Source: Ceriagrion tenellum
Taxonomy: Eukaryota > Arthropoda > Insecta > Odonata > Coenagrionidae
Direction: 5' to 3'
NCBI GenBank assembly: GCA_963169105.1
Contig: OY720639.1
Span: forward strand, 85,666,593-85,730,592
DNA length: 64,000 nt
In this document: positions 34,201 to 46,750 of the stretch, piece after piece
Layout: the number at the start of each line of letters is the position of its first letter
Position numbering within the stretch: the stretch's first letter is position 1
Notes under the pieces: generated by a model
The model's input: the letters and a program-made list of their open reading frames with translations, nothing else
Database searches by the model: none
Told to the model about the DNA's origin: nothing
Made by a program: the position numbers and the translations under genes

Positions 34201-37200
34201 GAAATAGCATAAGATAATAGATGATTGATGTGTTTGAGTGTCTGATTAAATTATTAAAACAATAAAGCATCATTCTTTTGAGTATTTTTTCAGTGTCTGA
34301 AAATCCAAAAAATTACATGTAATGACAGAGCTGAAATAGGCTATGTTAGTGGCAAGCAGCATATGCTTATTTTAAGGCAATTACTATCGTCTTCATACCT
34401 TTGAATTACCAATAGGAATTACTTTTGGAGATGATTTATTTGTTGCTCTTCAATACTCATTTTACGAGTGGTTAACTAATGGCATGTGACTTAGGGATAT
34501 TATTTCATGTGTACCATAGTTTTTGAAATCCTCTTCTATTTCTCATTGATATGTTGTTGCTGTTTTTTTGTTTCCTTGGTGCATATGTAATTAGTTTGCT
34601 CAAACTTCCAGAAGCTATCAGTGTTAAATAATATTATTTATTTCTGTACATTTCTCTCAAGTTGATGACAAAAATAGATAAAAGACAAATGCATTGTTGT
34701 TCTTCTTCCTTTTTATTGATCTTAAGATTCATCTTGAAATGAGCTTTTATAGTATTTGCTATAGATAGTTTTGCTTGCCATAATTTATTTTGTCAATAGA
34801 TATTTTAGAAATCCTCCTGAAAATTTTACTAAGGTTTTAGTACATCTTCGGTCGGTTGTATGTTGGAATTGTATGGGTAATAATTGTCAAAATCAAAAAT
34901 ATATGTGCTTGTCATGCACATTTCCAATATGGTCAGTGTATAAATTTTTTAACTTTGAATGCCCCAATTTTTGCTGAGTGGGCTTGAAAAAATTACTGTG
35001 ATGGTAAATTAGGAGCTCAATTCATTTTTCATTACTTACAGCGGCTGAAATTGAGTTAAAAATTTGTAGCCAAAATGCAATTATTCTTTTCAAATATCTT
35101 GGGGGCTGGGAGGCAGGGCTGAAATTTGTGGGGGTGAGGGAAGAGAAAATAGCTCATCACATGACTTTCTTAGAGCCCATGAGAATGCAGCTGGTGTGGC
35201 CTAGCCTCTCAGAAATTCAGTCGTTCAAAGACCTCCATTGGGTCAACTTTGTGATTCTGCTTGCTGTGTTGCTAAATCTCTGCTGCCTTTTTTTGGTTGG
35301 TGTTCCATCTGCTCTTATTCTCTGGTTTCCCTTCTCATGGAATCAGTTTCCCTCTTTCTTCTCTTATGCCTTGTTTACATTACTAGCGCTCTAACCTGAA
35401 CTCCATCCCCTGTAAAAGTTCGCCGTGTGAATGCAGGTTGGTGCTAACCCTAGTCAACTGTTTAACTATGCTGGTGTTACTAGGGTTGGCACTGGTTTTC
35501 ATTATTTTTAGCTTGTGTGAATGGAGGTTAGTAGCAATAGTAGTTAAGTGATCCAGTCCACATGTAGCTTTTATTTAAAGCGTACAATACATCACGAGAG
35601 TTTCTCCAGCCATCTTCCATATCCAAGCATCAGTGTCCAGTAGTATGATGTATTAAAATGTGTGAGTGAATGATAAATCATATTTTAAGTTCAGAATTTA
35701 CAAAAGGCACTATCGAGGATGGGTCATGGGCAAAACTTGGAAGTAAAAGTAGATTATTCTGCTGCATAAATTGAGGCAAGGACTCAAAATGGAAGTTATT
35801 TATAATTCTTGCTCATCAAGATAACATGTTGAATTGTTTTTATCTATCATTAAAGAGTGCAAACGACGTAATAACGTAATATTCTCGGGGTATCATAATG
35901 GAAAAGTTTTGCATAGTGACATGTCACTCTATTCATGAAACTTGTCCTCTCAATTTTCATCTTTTGATGCATAAAGTAATGTCTAGACATGAAATGATAT
36001 GTGTATAGTTTAATACTAATGAATGAGAAGTCTAACCGCGCAAAAAATTTGCATATTCAATCCTTTTTCTCACCCATACTTTTTTATTTCTTAATATAGC
36101 CCACAGCACAGGATACAAATGAAAAGAGACTTGCGATGTTTGTTGGGCTGTGGGCTGCATCATCTTCTTGACTTTCCATCAGAGGCCACCAGCATGTTAA
36201 CAAGGGTTAACAAATGCTGTGTAAATGCTAGGTAGTTAAGCCACCGTTTTAATTATCATTCGAAGCCTAGTAATGTATACAGGGCATTAAGCCAATAATT
36301 CACTTCCTTGTATTCCTTTTCCCCATTATGGAAACCATCATCTTTGGTTTAATTCCCATATCGCAGGGATATTTATGTGCTATTTGGTGTTATGGAGGGC
36401 AGTGTGGATTTGATGACCACAGTGCAGAAGAAGTCACTGTGGCCACTCCTTTGGACTGGAAATAAAGCTGATAAAACCTGCTGTATTTTGCTTTTAAACT
36501 GTTGATGACTGTAATAGGAAAAGTTTAAAACCATTATGTTACCACATCTCTTTCATCACAACCATGTATTGTATGCTGTTAATAATATCAACTGAGAATT
36601 TTATTTGTTAATCCATCACTACTTTAATCCCACCTCTGTAGTTGCTATTTGAGGGATGTCGCATTATTTTTAAAAATTCAAATACACCTTTTGTTCATAA
36701 GTGTCACCCATGAATCAACCAGTCGCTTGAAACTCTGCAGAGGCCATTTTTAACGGAAATTACATTCTCTTTCCTGCATTTAGGTATGATTTTTTCGATG
36801 CTAAATTCCACCTGTGAATTCAGCCAGGTCTTTTGGTTTTCTCCTTCCCATTACAACCACTGTTGAAGGCCATGATAGAAAGCTCACGGAAGGAAAAGAG
36901 TGGTTTGGTCACCCTCCCATGTTTCTCAACCCGAGTGTTGGCCTGGCAACATCCATTGTGACAAGAGGTGATATGTTATTCACAGGGCTTCTCTCATTGT
37001 GGAGGCCTTCAATATGTTTTGGACTTGCACGAAAATCACTGGCCCCCGCAAATCTTAGTCCTGCCTTCCAGTCCCAAAGATATTTGAGAAGATTATAATA
37101 CTGCCCTTATCTCAGGAATGTAATATGGTCACAATCACCTATGTCCTAAGGTCACGAACCTTGTCTCATCTTTTGGTATACAGTTTTATCCTTGGTGGAC

Positions 37201-40200
37201 AACAATTTTTCTACTTAAGAAAAAAATTTTTTCCTTCCAAATCCCAATCAAGGGAGATAATTTAAAGCATGCCCATCCATTTTAAACACATTTTTCTCAA
37301 AATAGCCTAGAATTTAGGTACAAGCGTGCCGAAAACGTCCCAATGGGCTACAGTGGTATAACTTACATGGTTACTGAGGCACAACGATTCTGGAGGTATG
37401 TGCCCAATTCGGCACACTTGACGTTAAAGGGTTAATTTTGGTATTTTTAATGCCCTAATGCTTTGATGCTGGTTCTCTGTATAGGATGTTCTGAGTCTTT
37501 ATTTCTGGGCACGGTAGGAAGAGGTTGTTTTTATTGTCAACTTGTGGGTGGGAAGTACAGGATTTCATATTATATGCAAATATATATTCAATGTTATATT
37601 TTTTCTTCTTAAAGTCTATCACATAGTTTTTAACATGCCAGCTAATTTTGTTTCATTTATTTTTTTTTATTTTTTACAAAGCTGAAAGTTTCAATTCACC
37701 TAATCGAACCCGAAATCCTACCTGCCATGCAGAAATAAATGCCATTAATGTAGCATTGGAGTGGGCAAAGGAAAATAGCATCCCGCTGTCAACTTTATGG
37801 CCCAGAACCAGTGTCATCGTGACGGTTGAGCCATGCGTGATGTGTGCATCTGCCCTTTTATCTCTCGGTGTTCATTACGTGAGATATGGCTGTAGCAATG
37901 ACCGATTTGGTGGATGTGGATCTATTATGGATGTTGCTGGTGTTTTTGGTCCCAAGGTATTTTAAGTAAATTACATTTGAATGATGAAATATTTCTAATT
38001 CCGTTTATTGGCTCAGTAAATGACTGTATGTGTCATACAACTGATTATTATTGGCATGACTTTGTGGCGGTGACTAACTTGCTTTGTGATAACAAAACTT
38101 TATCCTCTTCCATACTTAAATTAGTGCAATCTGTGACTGAATTCACCCTGATAAGGCATCTCAGAAAATGACTTCTCAAGGTGGCCAGTTGCAGTTGGTA
38201 TTTAACCCATTGGCTTAGTATTTGTGGGGTGATTTCCGTACCCAGAATTACGATTTATTTCTTAAGAATGTTTGTAAAGAAAAATATTTTTTATCCCCAA
38301 GGATATTTGTGTAATTGAAATTGAAATTGAATTTGTGTAATTGAATTGTGCAAGAAATTTTTTTCAGTTTTCAATTACATAGTTGGGTAAATATTAGTAT
38401 TATTTATTATTTGTTGCGACCGTTTTTTAATAAATTATTGCAACAATTGCAAAAATGTAAACTTTGACAACAATTGTTTTATTATTATTGCTAAATCATA
38501 CTTTACAAAAATTATCACATGTATAAAGCAAACTTTCCATTTATTCTTATGAATTAATTTCATGATTATCTATCGAGTGGTCTTGAAGAAATCTTTTGTT
38601 GAATTCATGTCTAAATCTCTAAACAAAATTTCTCACGTTAGTACTTCAGCTGAAAGCAACCATCACCTGTTGTTTTATTTTACCATTTTGATGCATTACA
38701 TTGTGTTCTGTTAGGTGTGGGTTCCAGTTGTATCTATAAAAAAAATAAATAATAATTTGTTTATAATAAATTTATAAACTCATATAACTTTTTGGTATGA
38801 TAATCTTTGAAACATTCAGGTACATGAATAGCAATATGGCACTGTTCACACTCCTACCAGCTTTCAATCTTCTTTCCCTGTGATTTACACTGTTCAAGCA
38901 CCGGAATGGTTGTTTTTCACCATATTTGATGGTACACGGTTTGGAAGGTGATCTCAGTTGGCAGCTAGAAATCTTGTAGGTGATGGGTCTGATGCTGGGG
39001 GCCCTTGCCTCTTGTACTCCTGCAGGGTTACTTTCTCCAGAATTTTTTCCGCCAGATTCTCACCAAAGTCATCGAATGGAGCTATTTTGCCATTGGATTT
39101 TTATACAACAAGTATGCGTTATGAAGCACCATGCCCATAATGTAAAAAATAACTTTTCAGCAACCCATGTTACTGCAGTGCATTAGTGAAAAAGAAGCTA
39201 GTTTCAGTGACCACTCGCGGACTGTAGTAATTCTGAATTTTATTTTTCTTCACTAGTGCCATCTAAACACTCACTGTGAAATAGAACTAAATCTTTTGAG
39301 CAGATGCTGAGAACCATTCCTCTGTCAAACTACTTTTGTGGCTTATATTTCCATTCAAAAGCAACTCTGCAAATTGGTTAGTCTTCCAAAAGATCGATTC
39401 CCAAAAATAAGGTTGCACAAAAGCATAAAAAATCACGCTCATTAGCATTATCAGGCAGATTTTGAAGCACTCTCGCATTTATGCTTGGTACACTACATAT
39501 TAAAAAGTTTTTTACATTACCATTACTGGTACTCCACTTCCAGCTGTCAACTTCTTCTCTCTTTTTACATGCTGTTTCCTGGTTCATAGTCCTATCTTCT
39601 TTGAGCACTTCCAATCATAATGACAATGTTGGGTTTATCCACCTCGACAGTGGCTTTGTATGCACAACTATCGTTTCATGTGCTACAAATTAGACTTGAG
39701 GCATGAACATCGTTTGCATATACCGCCTCGAAATTTGCCTTGAAGTAAGATGGTTTGGTGGTGTAAATTGCTAAAGCTGGGTTCACATGGGTGCGGAATC
39801 TGCGGAACCGCAGGGTATTTAATCCCAAATAATTTCGAATGGGATACAAAAATTGAGTGAATGCAGAATTATATGGCTGAGTGGATGGAAGTTGGTTTTA
39901 AAACAATTCTAACAGTAGAGTTATCGGGTACAGAGTTATTTCAATCTAACTTCAAAGTAAATACTGTTTCTAAGAGGGAGCTGTAAAGCTATTTGTGGGA
40001 AAAATATCACATTAAAATTCAAAGACGCATAGTCCCATTGTTCCAAATGCAGCAGAGGAAATATTTATGATACCGGCTATGATAAAATAATTAATTTTTT
40101 TTATACAAAATCGAATCTTAATCCAGGCAATCGATTTTTCTCTTAGAGGATATAGTCAATTTGAGTAGTTAATTGCATCTTCAGATTCCATTTACGCGTG

Positions 40201-42063
40201 TAACTGTGTAACATGCGAGTTAAAATAAACAGCCAGCAGTAGTCATCAATGAGAGGTCTTGGTCTCTTGAAGCGACTGAAATGGGCTATCCCCCTTTCAT
40301 TCTGGCTCACACATTAAGCAAACAGAAGCCTAGGCCCTCCTCCCACCGTTAAGAATTTCCTTTCGTAGGTCAAAATTTTCCCGTTAAGCATATTCCCCCT
40401 CATTCTCCCACTCCAACTGTGGCAAGGAAGGTATTTGTCCCGTTCCTTATGTTTATTGCCTTCCCGTGCAGGGGGCGTGGTTTGAACTTGTCACATCGAC
40501 GGTGACTCATGACTTAGAAATTTTTCAGCTTCCTGATGGTAAGTTTTTTTTGGACAGGAGTATAACTCACCATTTTTCCTCCCTTGCCGTCCCATACCCC
40601 ACAACCCCTCACCTTCATGTACATCCATGAAATACTGTGCAAGCCATCGTTAGGGTGTGTGGCACAGGATGATTCCACCTCAGGGATGCAACACTCATCC
40701 TAGCTGAAATCAGAACTGTGCATGCTTGCCTGAATGCCAGGCACAAGCCAAAAGCAGCCAGGATGACAATATGCAGTCAGACCATAAACCAGGATAGTGC
40801 TATGTAAATGAACATGCTACTATGTAGTATACTATTTACAACTACTGGTTAGATACAACAGCTGGTTAGTAATATTTATGCAACTAAAAAATAGTAATAC
40901 AAGGTACTAAGTCATGCAGGAGGTATATCTTGCCAGACATTACATGCGGGGTTTGAAGCTAATAATGATGTTCATAATTTTGTACAAGTTCAAAACCTAC
41001 TTTACCCAGTGATGGTCAAAATTTCCCAGAACTGATCTGAACTGAACTATTGTAACTATTATGGTCCATTACCGTATGTGGAAAAAATGACATTTTAAAT
41101 CTATTGGTTCTACAGTCTATTTCCTTTATTTTATACCTGTGATCCTTTCTACTGGAATAATTTGACTGTAGCAGAATTTGTTGAACGTGCGGAAAAAATA
41201 GCCTACATCAAACTTTCATAAAAGATTTAATCTACATTTTCCTCCTTAATCAGGTAGAGGTTCCCATCCTAAATCCCTCTACAATTCAGTCACAGTAATA
41301 TGATTATGTTAACAATTTTTCAATAATCTTGCTGCTCTCCACTCTATTCGATCTATATATGAAACTAGACGTACTCCATAAGGGTCCCATATACAAGCGG
41401 CATACTCCAAGTGAGTACACCACTTTCCCTACCTTCCCAAACCCTGTTACCCTCCCAAACCCAGTAATCTTCCCAGAAACATATTTGAGGCATGCAAAGT
41501 GGAAGTGGTTTAAGTCCAAAATTGACACATTCGGGATAACGGTATGTCTGAACTCATCATGATGTCCTCTTTTCAGAAGCGCAGTTAAGTGAGTCAATAC
41601 ATTTCTCTTTTCCTCACAGGGTGCAGCACTTTCTTGCAGCTGTGACAAATTCCCTCCTTTTTTCCTCTCTGGTCCTGTTTTTCTCCAAAACATTGTTTTT
41701 GGCTTTAACTTCTTCCTCTCTGAACGTCTCATATGTGCATTCTTCCTCGAGAATAGTCACCTTGAGAGAGGCACTCTATGTAGAAATATGATTTATTGAA
41801 GAAATTAAGTATGTGAATTTATCAAGCGAGTCAATTTCAGAATAAGTGACCATGGGTGTTGACTGTGTCTCTCGTATTTTCTTTTGTAGGAAAATGCTGA
41901 TGGTCAGACAAAGGAGTGCACAAAATTTGTTGGTGGGTGGAGAAGTGAAGAAGCAGTGGCATTATTAAAGGAATTCTACAAAGGTGAAAACCCCAATGCC
42001 CCACCAGACAAAGTGAAAAGAAAGAAGCGCTACAAGAAAAGTGATACCGCCACTAATGAATAA
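31282..42063 (+). CDS. ADAT2: tRNA-specific adenosine deaminase catalytic subunit ADAT2
   Basis: ADAT2 with ADAT3 deaminates adenosine 34 to inosine in tRNA anticodons. I join exons 31282-31507, 37682-37956 and 41890-42063, giving 224 residues (human 191). The ATG at 31282 is the first in frame, and the N-terminus is acidic and extended. RAFELAREGLAAGEVPIGCV matches the first helix and strand of cytidine deaminase-like folds. Zinc motifs are HAE at 91-93 (His91, catalytic Glu93) and PCVMC at 126-130 (Cys127, Cys130). YGCSNDRFGGCGS is the typical ADAT2 strand. The tail, KVKRKKRYKKS, matches the family's basic C-terminus, which helps bind tRNA. Borders are ATAG|GTAAAT, TTACAAAG|CT, CCCAAG|GTATTT and TTTTGTAG|GA; the split codon G|CT becomes Ala76. 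One oddity is that the usual GRN before the zinc motif reads SFN here. Intron 1 (6.2 kb) holds a Penelope-like element and intron 2 (3.9 kb) a LINE piece, both antisense. Confidence 0.92.
31915..34125 (-). mobile_element. Decayed Penelope-like element with RT and GIY-YIG remnants
   Basis: Penelope-like elements code for a telomerase-related reverse transcriptase joined to a GIY-YIG endonuclease. On the minus strand, from about 34110 down, frames read SDAELSIL, then TNITRQEWLTLRNLKKDKSI and LTADKGNATILHSRQEYDEK, the characteristic Penelope RT entry (ADKGNATV). SAPKPPTLYGLPKIHKDG follows, then HPIVSTIDSPTYAIAKYMA. Next come VSIDVESLFTSIPVDDS near 33355 (RT motif A) and NGVP near 33180. The GIY-YIG domain is near 32510-32410 as YEGVYEIPYSCGQKYVGQTK. 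The 3' part contains a hammerhead-like motif. At least five frameshifts and several stops break it. It sits antisense in ADAT2 intron 1. I did not find the insertion's exact ends or a target duplication. Confidence 0.9.
32043..32076 (-). ncRNA. Hammerhead-like motif in the Penelope-like element
   Basis: On the minus strand CTGAAGA (32076-32070) is followed by a hairpin of TGGCCA arms around GCAT and then GAAACGTC (32050-32043). CTGANGA and GAAA fit the hammerhead core exactly, with N7 as A. The stem II base next to the core is mismatched (T opposite T), so this may be an inactive relic. Penelope-like elements are known carriers of such ribozymes. Confidence 0.45.
34126..37681 (+). other. Rest of ADAT2 intron 1
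   Basis: Non-coding. It contains a strong hairpin at 35441-35492 and a short TGTTAAC-AAGG-GTTAACA palindrome near 36194. Near 37320-37440 are GTGCCGAAAACG and GGCACACTTGACGTTAAAGG, which look like the edge of a small DNA element ending in GTTAAAGGGTTAA. No exon is supported. Confidence 0.4.
35441..35492. repeat. Hairpin, 14 bp arms, in ADAT2 intron 1
   Basis: GTGCTAACCCTAGT at 35441-35454 pairs with ACTAGGGTTGGCAC at 35479-35492, 13 of 14 positions complementary plus one G-T pair, around a 24 nt loop. The outer flanks GTGTGAATGCAGGTT and GTGTGAATGGAGGTT are direct repeats. This could be a remnant of a MITE. Confidence 0.6.
37957..41029 (+). other. ADAT2 intron 2, 5' part
   Basis: Non-coding, AT-rich with a CpG-bearing patch around 39780-39830 (TTCACATGGGTGCGGAATCT and a CTGCGGAACCGCAG palindrome) that resembles the end of a small DNA transposon. 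No exon is supported. Confidence 0.4.
41030..41421 (-). pseudogene. LINE reverse transcriptase C-terminus in ADAT2 intron 2
   Basis: Read on the minus strand from 41421, LEYAACIWDPYGVRL is followed by YIDRIEWRAARLLKNC. VTELRDLGWEPL comes next, and near 41090 FKMSFFPHTVMDHNS (frameshifted). The order matches the C-terminal part of CR1/L2-type LINE reverse transcriptases: LEYA..VWDP, then IE.VQRRAARF, then SVT.ML..LGW..L, then F..SFFPRTI..WN. The copy is 5'-truncated and has stops. A longer open frame on the same strand (41732-41304) overlaps it in another frame and is not the element's product. Confidence 0.75.
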
Positions 42064-43587
42064 GCATGTGTGTTCATGTTAAGGTGCTATGGTTTTCTGC
42101 AAGATGTGTTGCTGTCTTCAAAAGTGATTGGTCATAGTGGGAGGTACCGATAAGCTGATGGATTGAAATCTTTAAAAACTAATTTCTTAAGGAAAATAGG
42201 TGTTTTTCTAAGAAAATGTGCGTGTGCATTATGAAATACTGAGTAACACATGCATTAAGTACTGAGTAACTCATGGTATGCCACCTTGGATTACAGTTTT
42301 CCATCTCATCGGACTGTTTTTGTCAGGTTAGTCCATTCCATAGCATTATTTTTCCGACTTACAGTAACTGAAAATGAACAGAATGTAAAATTTCCGGGTC
42401 TGAATCACTGTGAATTTAACTGTTTACGTAGGCTTGTTTCACCATTGCATGGATTGCTCCCTAATATTCTCCTGTAAGATAGGTGTGTCATGAATTTTTT
42501 GTGGACTGAGGAAAATTGGAAACTTGGCTCACCCCAAAACAATTGGTTTCTTCATGAAGAAAGTGTCACTTTGATTGATTTCTTTAAGAGGCTTATTCAC
42601 CAGCCATAATGAGCCATATGAGAGAGTGATTGTGAAAACTGTGGACTATTTATTGATGGGACCCACTGTTCTTTATTAAAGAATGAAATCTAAGACTGTA
42701 GGAACTGCTTTTTGCTAGGTTTTTAATTTGTAAAATGATGTAATGAAAATGAGCAGTGATAAGTTACTGAAATATTAATGATAATGGTGACAAAGTTTGT
42801 CCTTAGTGTAAATAATGTGTGCAGTTCAATAATTGTTACCAGGGAGATTCCTAAAATCCTATCTTACAGCATTCCAAGTGAAGAATTATTACATCTGGCA
42901 AATTCATTTTACAAAATGTGAGAATGCTGATGAATTTCTGACTCACAAATAGAAATGGTATTATATTTTGAAAGAAAGTGTGTGCTAATGGATAATTTGC
43001 ATAAATGACTCCATCAGAAGAAAAATAGTGATGATGTTAGTAGAAATCCTTTGAAGTTATTTGTGTTTGCATTAATTGAATTATGGAGGGCAAGAGTAAT
43101 GTTTGATGAATAAAACTCCAAAGTACTTCATGTAAAATATGGCTTGTGCTCCCCAGAATGAAGCAGGACATTCATACTCATCGTATGAAACATATTTGTG
43201 AAAGGCAATTGGCTTCATCTCTCTGTTTTTCATGTGGATGGATGAAAATATGTTCCTGTCATGTGGCCTCTTGTCATCAAAAGAGGTTATTGTTTTCCTC
43301 AATGATTGTACTTCTCAAGTGTCTGCTGTGTTATGCTTCATACTATATTTCACAAGCTGTAATTAAGCATATTGTGCGTTAAACTGTTGTTACTCTACAT
43401 AGTTATCTTTGTTTCGTCAATTCATGGCCTGCATCTTGCTCATCGCGTTGCCAGTGTCAATGTGAGTAATGGAAGTTCTGCTCTTTTTTGAGCAGATCCT
43501 CATCTTGTTCAATGGCAATGTTTTTTTCTCTTTTCTGTTGGCATCTGTATGGCTTTTAGAATTTCTCTGCTTTCATTGGCGTGACTA

Positions 43588-43670
43588 GACAACAGTTTTG
43601 CTGACATTTCTGTCCACGTCTTGACTTTAGACCTGAAGAGGCTGACTGGAATTTCAGCAAAACTGCTGTC
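43588..43670 (+). repeat. Inverted repeat enclosing a mutated hammerhead-like motif
   Basis: ACAGTTTTGCTGA at 43592-43604 is complementary to TCAGCAAAACTG at 43654-43665. Inside is CTGAAGA (43633-43639), then a stem GCTGA...TCAGC, then AAAAC (43659-43663). A canonical hammerhead would read GAAAC there, so one base of the core differs. The arrangement suggests a relic of a Penelope-related or hammerhead-bearing repeat. Confidence 0.45.
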
Positions 43671-46623
43671 TTGTAAAGCCAACAAGCACTGTGAAATTGT
43701 GGAAGCCGTGCAAATGCCAATTGACCAACACCATGGAAACCTTCTCTCTGACTTTTTTTTCTTTACTGTCTGTACACAAGTCCCCGAGAGTGTTCATCCT
43801 AGTATCTGGAAGTTCAACATGGTGGAAATTAGGAGTAACTTTGTTGTAATCCACATGTATTATCAGCGCCTCAAGATTGTCTGAATGTTTTTATTGTTTT
43901 ACAAATTTTTGGCAGTTAGTCTGTTTTTGCCATACATATGTAGCAGTGTTTATTGATCGGATTTTATTCCTGTTGTTTTATAAACTGTGGCTGAGGCAGT
44001 AAGCTGAACTAAGCTGGTTTTAATTCTCTGTGATATTATTCATTCTTAATCTCAGTTTTCCTGAAAACCTACTTCGATAAAGCTTATGAATTCATATCAA
44101 TGTTTTTGTTTTTTACTTTTGCGGTGACTGCATGCAAGTACGAGCACTAGCTTCCATTCCAATATGTTAGTACCCCCAGAATATGACTGGCCTAAAGCAC
44201 ATGGTACGTACTAAGGGCTTTACTTGAATTGGAACACAGCCTTGGTCTTCCTCCATAGTTTTTCCCTCTCATTTTTCCTTCAAAGATTGTTATAAGGTGA
44301 CATACGCTGTCACTTTCTTGCATAAATGGACCTCATGTATGTATATGCATTGTTGCTTCACAAGTACAGCCCTGTCTTTTATCAAATATAGTACATACAT
44401 GGTATAAGTACTTATACTAAATGGGTATAACTGAATTGGAAAATGTCCTACTTCTGTTCTGTGTTGACTTACCAGGCTTGTGCCTCTTTACAATGATATG
44501 AAGACATCGGTGCTGGTCATGGAGCCAGTTATGAGGCGTGGATGACATATTACCTTGTTGTGTACTTACTTTCTTTCAACATAGTGTCTTTGCCCTAAGT
44601 GTTCATTCATGTATTACTCATGCTTATTCATGAAATGTTTTTGTTTCATATGCATTGTGAATATTATTTGCAATATTCTTTTATTTAGCATATGCCGATC
44701 ACCAACCTGTGCTCTCAGTAAGCAAATGTTAGTGAATCAAGGTCACTAGGTCACCATGGTGAATCAAGAATCACCTTCTTTCCTTCCTTCCTCCATACTA
44801 CCCACTGCCTGTTTTCATGCAACCTTTTAACTGAATTCTGTTCCAATTTTATTCTGACTGCAGATGTTGTTTTTCAGTAGTCCATCCACTTCAGCTTCTC
44901 ACCTGCCACCATGAGCTCATGTAGCCTGTGAATCTCTGAACATGGCTTGCCTGCTGACAACTCTCTGAACACCTGCTGCTGTGCAGTTGTTTTTTATTTG
45001 TCCTTCAAATGGAATTTAGGTTATCTCTATCCATCTCTTCTATCCCAAATTTAATTGGTCACAGAACCTATGGAATGATCTGGCCAAGATGGTGTACATA
45101 AATGGTGAGATTGGCTTGAAATAGTAATTCTAGCCCAGTACATGTCGCTAGATGTCATTAGGTGCTGCTTCCAATATGTGTTGACTTCTTTATTTTAGCC
45201 ACAATAGGGGATTGAGCCCAGTCATAAGGATGGGTAAGAAAAACTTCCCTTATATTCTGTGTAAGTATGAGTTATTATTTCACGTGGACATAGATCAGTC
45301 CATGAGTGCTTTCATTTCTGTGTTGCCCTATTAGAAGTTCAGTACTCGAGTCAGATTACAGAGGCTCATGGTAAAAGAGGGTTTGCTTGCTAATAGCATT
45401 CTTGATTCATTGAGTGTTTTGTAGCCGTAGAAGTATTTATGGTCAGCCTGAAGGTGTTCAGTGTAATTTTTAAATGTTTTTGCATAAGTGCTCTGGGGCA
45501 ATTCATTAATTACTAAGTAAATTACCAAGTACACAGCATATATTAATAAGAATGGCCGTCCCTGCTGGAAATCCTTGAAAACTTGAGAAATCCCTTTGTA
45601 TTGCTTCCTCATTGAAATTCCAAATTTCTCCTTTATTTTTCCTAGTTATCTTGTGGCATGGAGTGTTATTTGGGTGATTTTTGAAAATAAATAAACTTGG
45701 CCCTGTATGAATTTGTCTAGAGCTTCATGTGGTATCAAATTCTTAAATCATCACTTTGTCTGATATTTTATCTCTTTTCCTTAGAACACTACTTATTTAT
45801 TTCTCACTTCAATTTTAATGTCATTCATTTTCACTCAGCATCAAAGCATCTCTGTGGCCTATTAGACATAATTTATTCACAATTTTCTATATTGAACCAG
45901 ATCTCCAATACACCTTAGGATGTTTAATTGCTAAGTCCTCTTTATCTTTTATTTGTTTTGAAACTGAAGACAATGAATTTGGCCTTTAATTGGTTTGATT
46001 TAAAAAACAAACATAACTGTGAAATTCTAAATTAACAATGAGATGAAGAAATGTTGGATAAGTTTGGCAAGAAGGGATATTAAAGTTATGAAGTGCTTCT
46101 GGTGTGATAGGAAAATATATAGCCATGAGATAGGTTAAGGGTAGCCTTTTTTTGGAGTGGCTATAAAATGGTAATCATTTATTACATCCATGGACCAATT
46201 GCATGGTATTGGAAATATATATGTCAAACAACGTACTACAGTCCTCCGGTTGGATACTGTGTTGAATTATATAAGGCATGAGAAAACAGAAAGTTCTTTA
46301 CCATTTTTCTGTACAGCTTTATTTGATATATTGTGATACAGAATTGTATGGAGGTAAGCAGTTGTAATATGGATCATTGGTGAACAAATTCAGGGTATGC
46401 TGCTCTAAAAAAATGCTCTTTTTGACTTGTGAGGTGAGCAAGAGTGGTGGTGATTGTTGAAAATACCTTGAGGTGGTTTTTTTGCAAAGGATACTCATTC
46501 ATGTATTTTACGGTAGTAAAAGTCAAAAAAGTGTTCAATATAAAGTGGTTTGTGTATAATGTGAGTAGTATCAGATTGATCATACTTTTTGAGACTTTTT
46601 TCTATGCAAAGTTGAAATTCACT

Positions 46624-46750
46624 GACCTGAGTTGAGGCTCACAGGAATATAACCCTATATTTTGTCAGAGAGTATGTATGAAATTCCTATGGACCTGAGT
46701 TGAAGCTCACAAGAACGTTATCCCATATTTTGTCAGAGAGTACATATATG
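46624..46750. repeat. Two-copy tandem duplication, 68 bp period
   Basis: GACCTGAGTTGAGGCTCACA at 46624 recurs as GACCTGAGTTGAAGCTCACA at 46692. Both copies continue with AGAA or GGAA, then CCATATTTTGTCAGAGAGTA-type sequence. Divergence is low. Confidence 0.85.

Noticed and set aside
41304..41732. 142-codon minus-strand open frame in ADAT2 intron 2
   Set aside because: Its lower-coordinate (C-terminal) part overlaps the LINE reverse transcriptase remnant in a different frame, and the remainder shows no domain.
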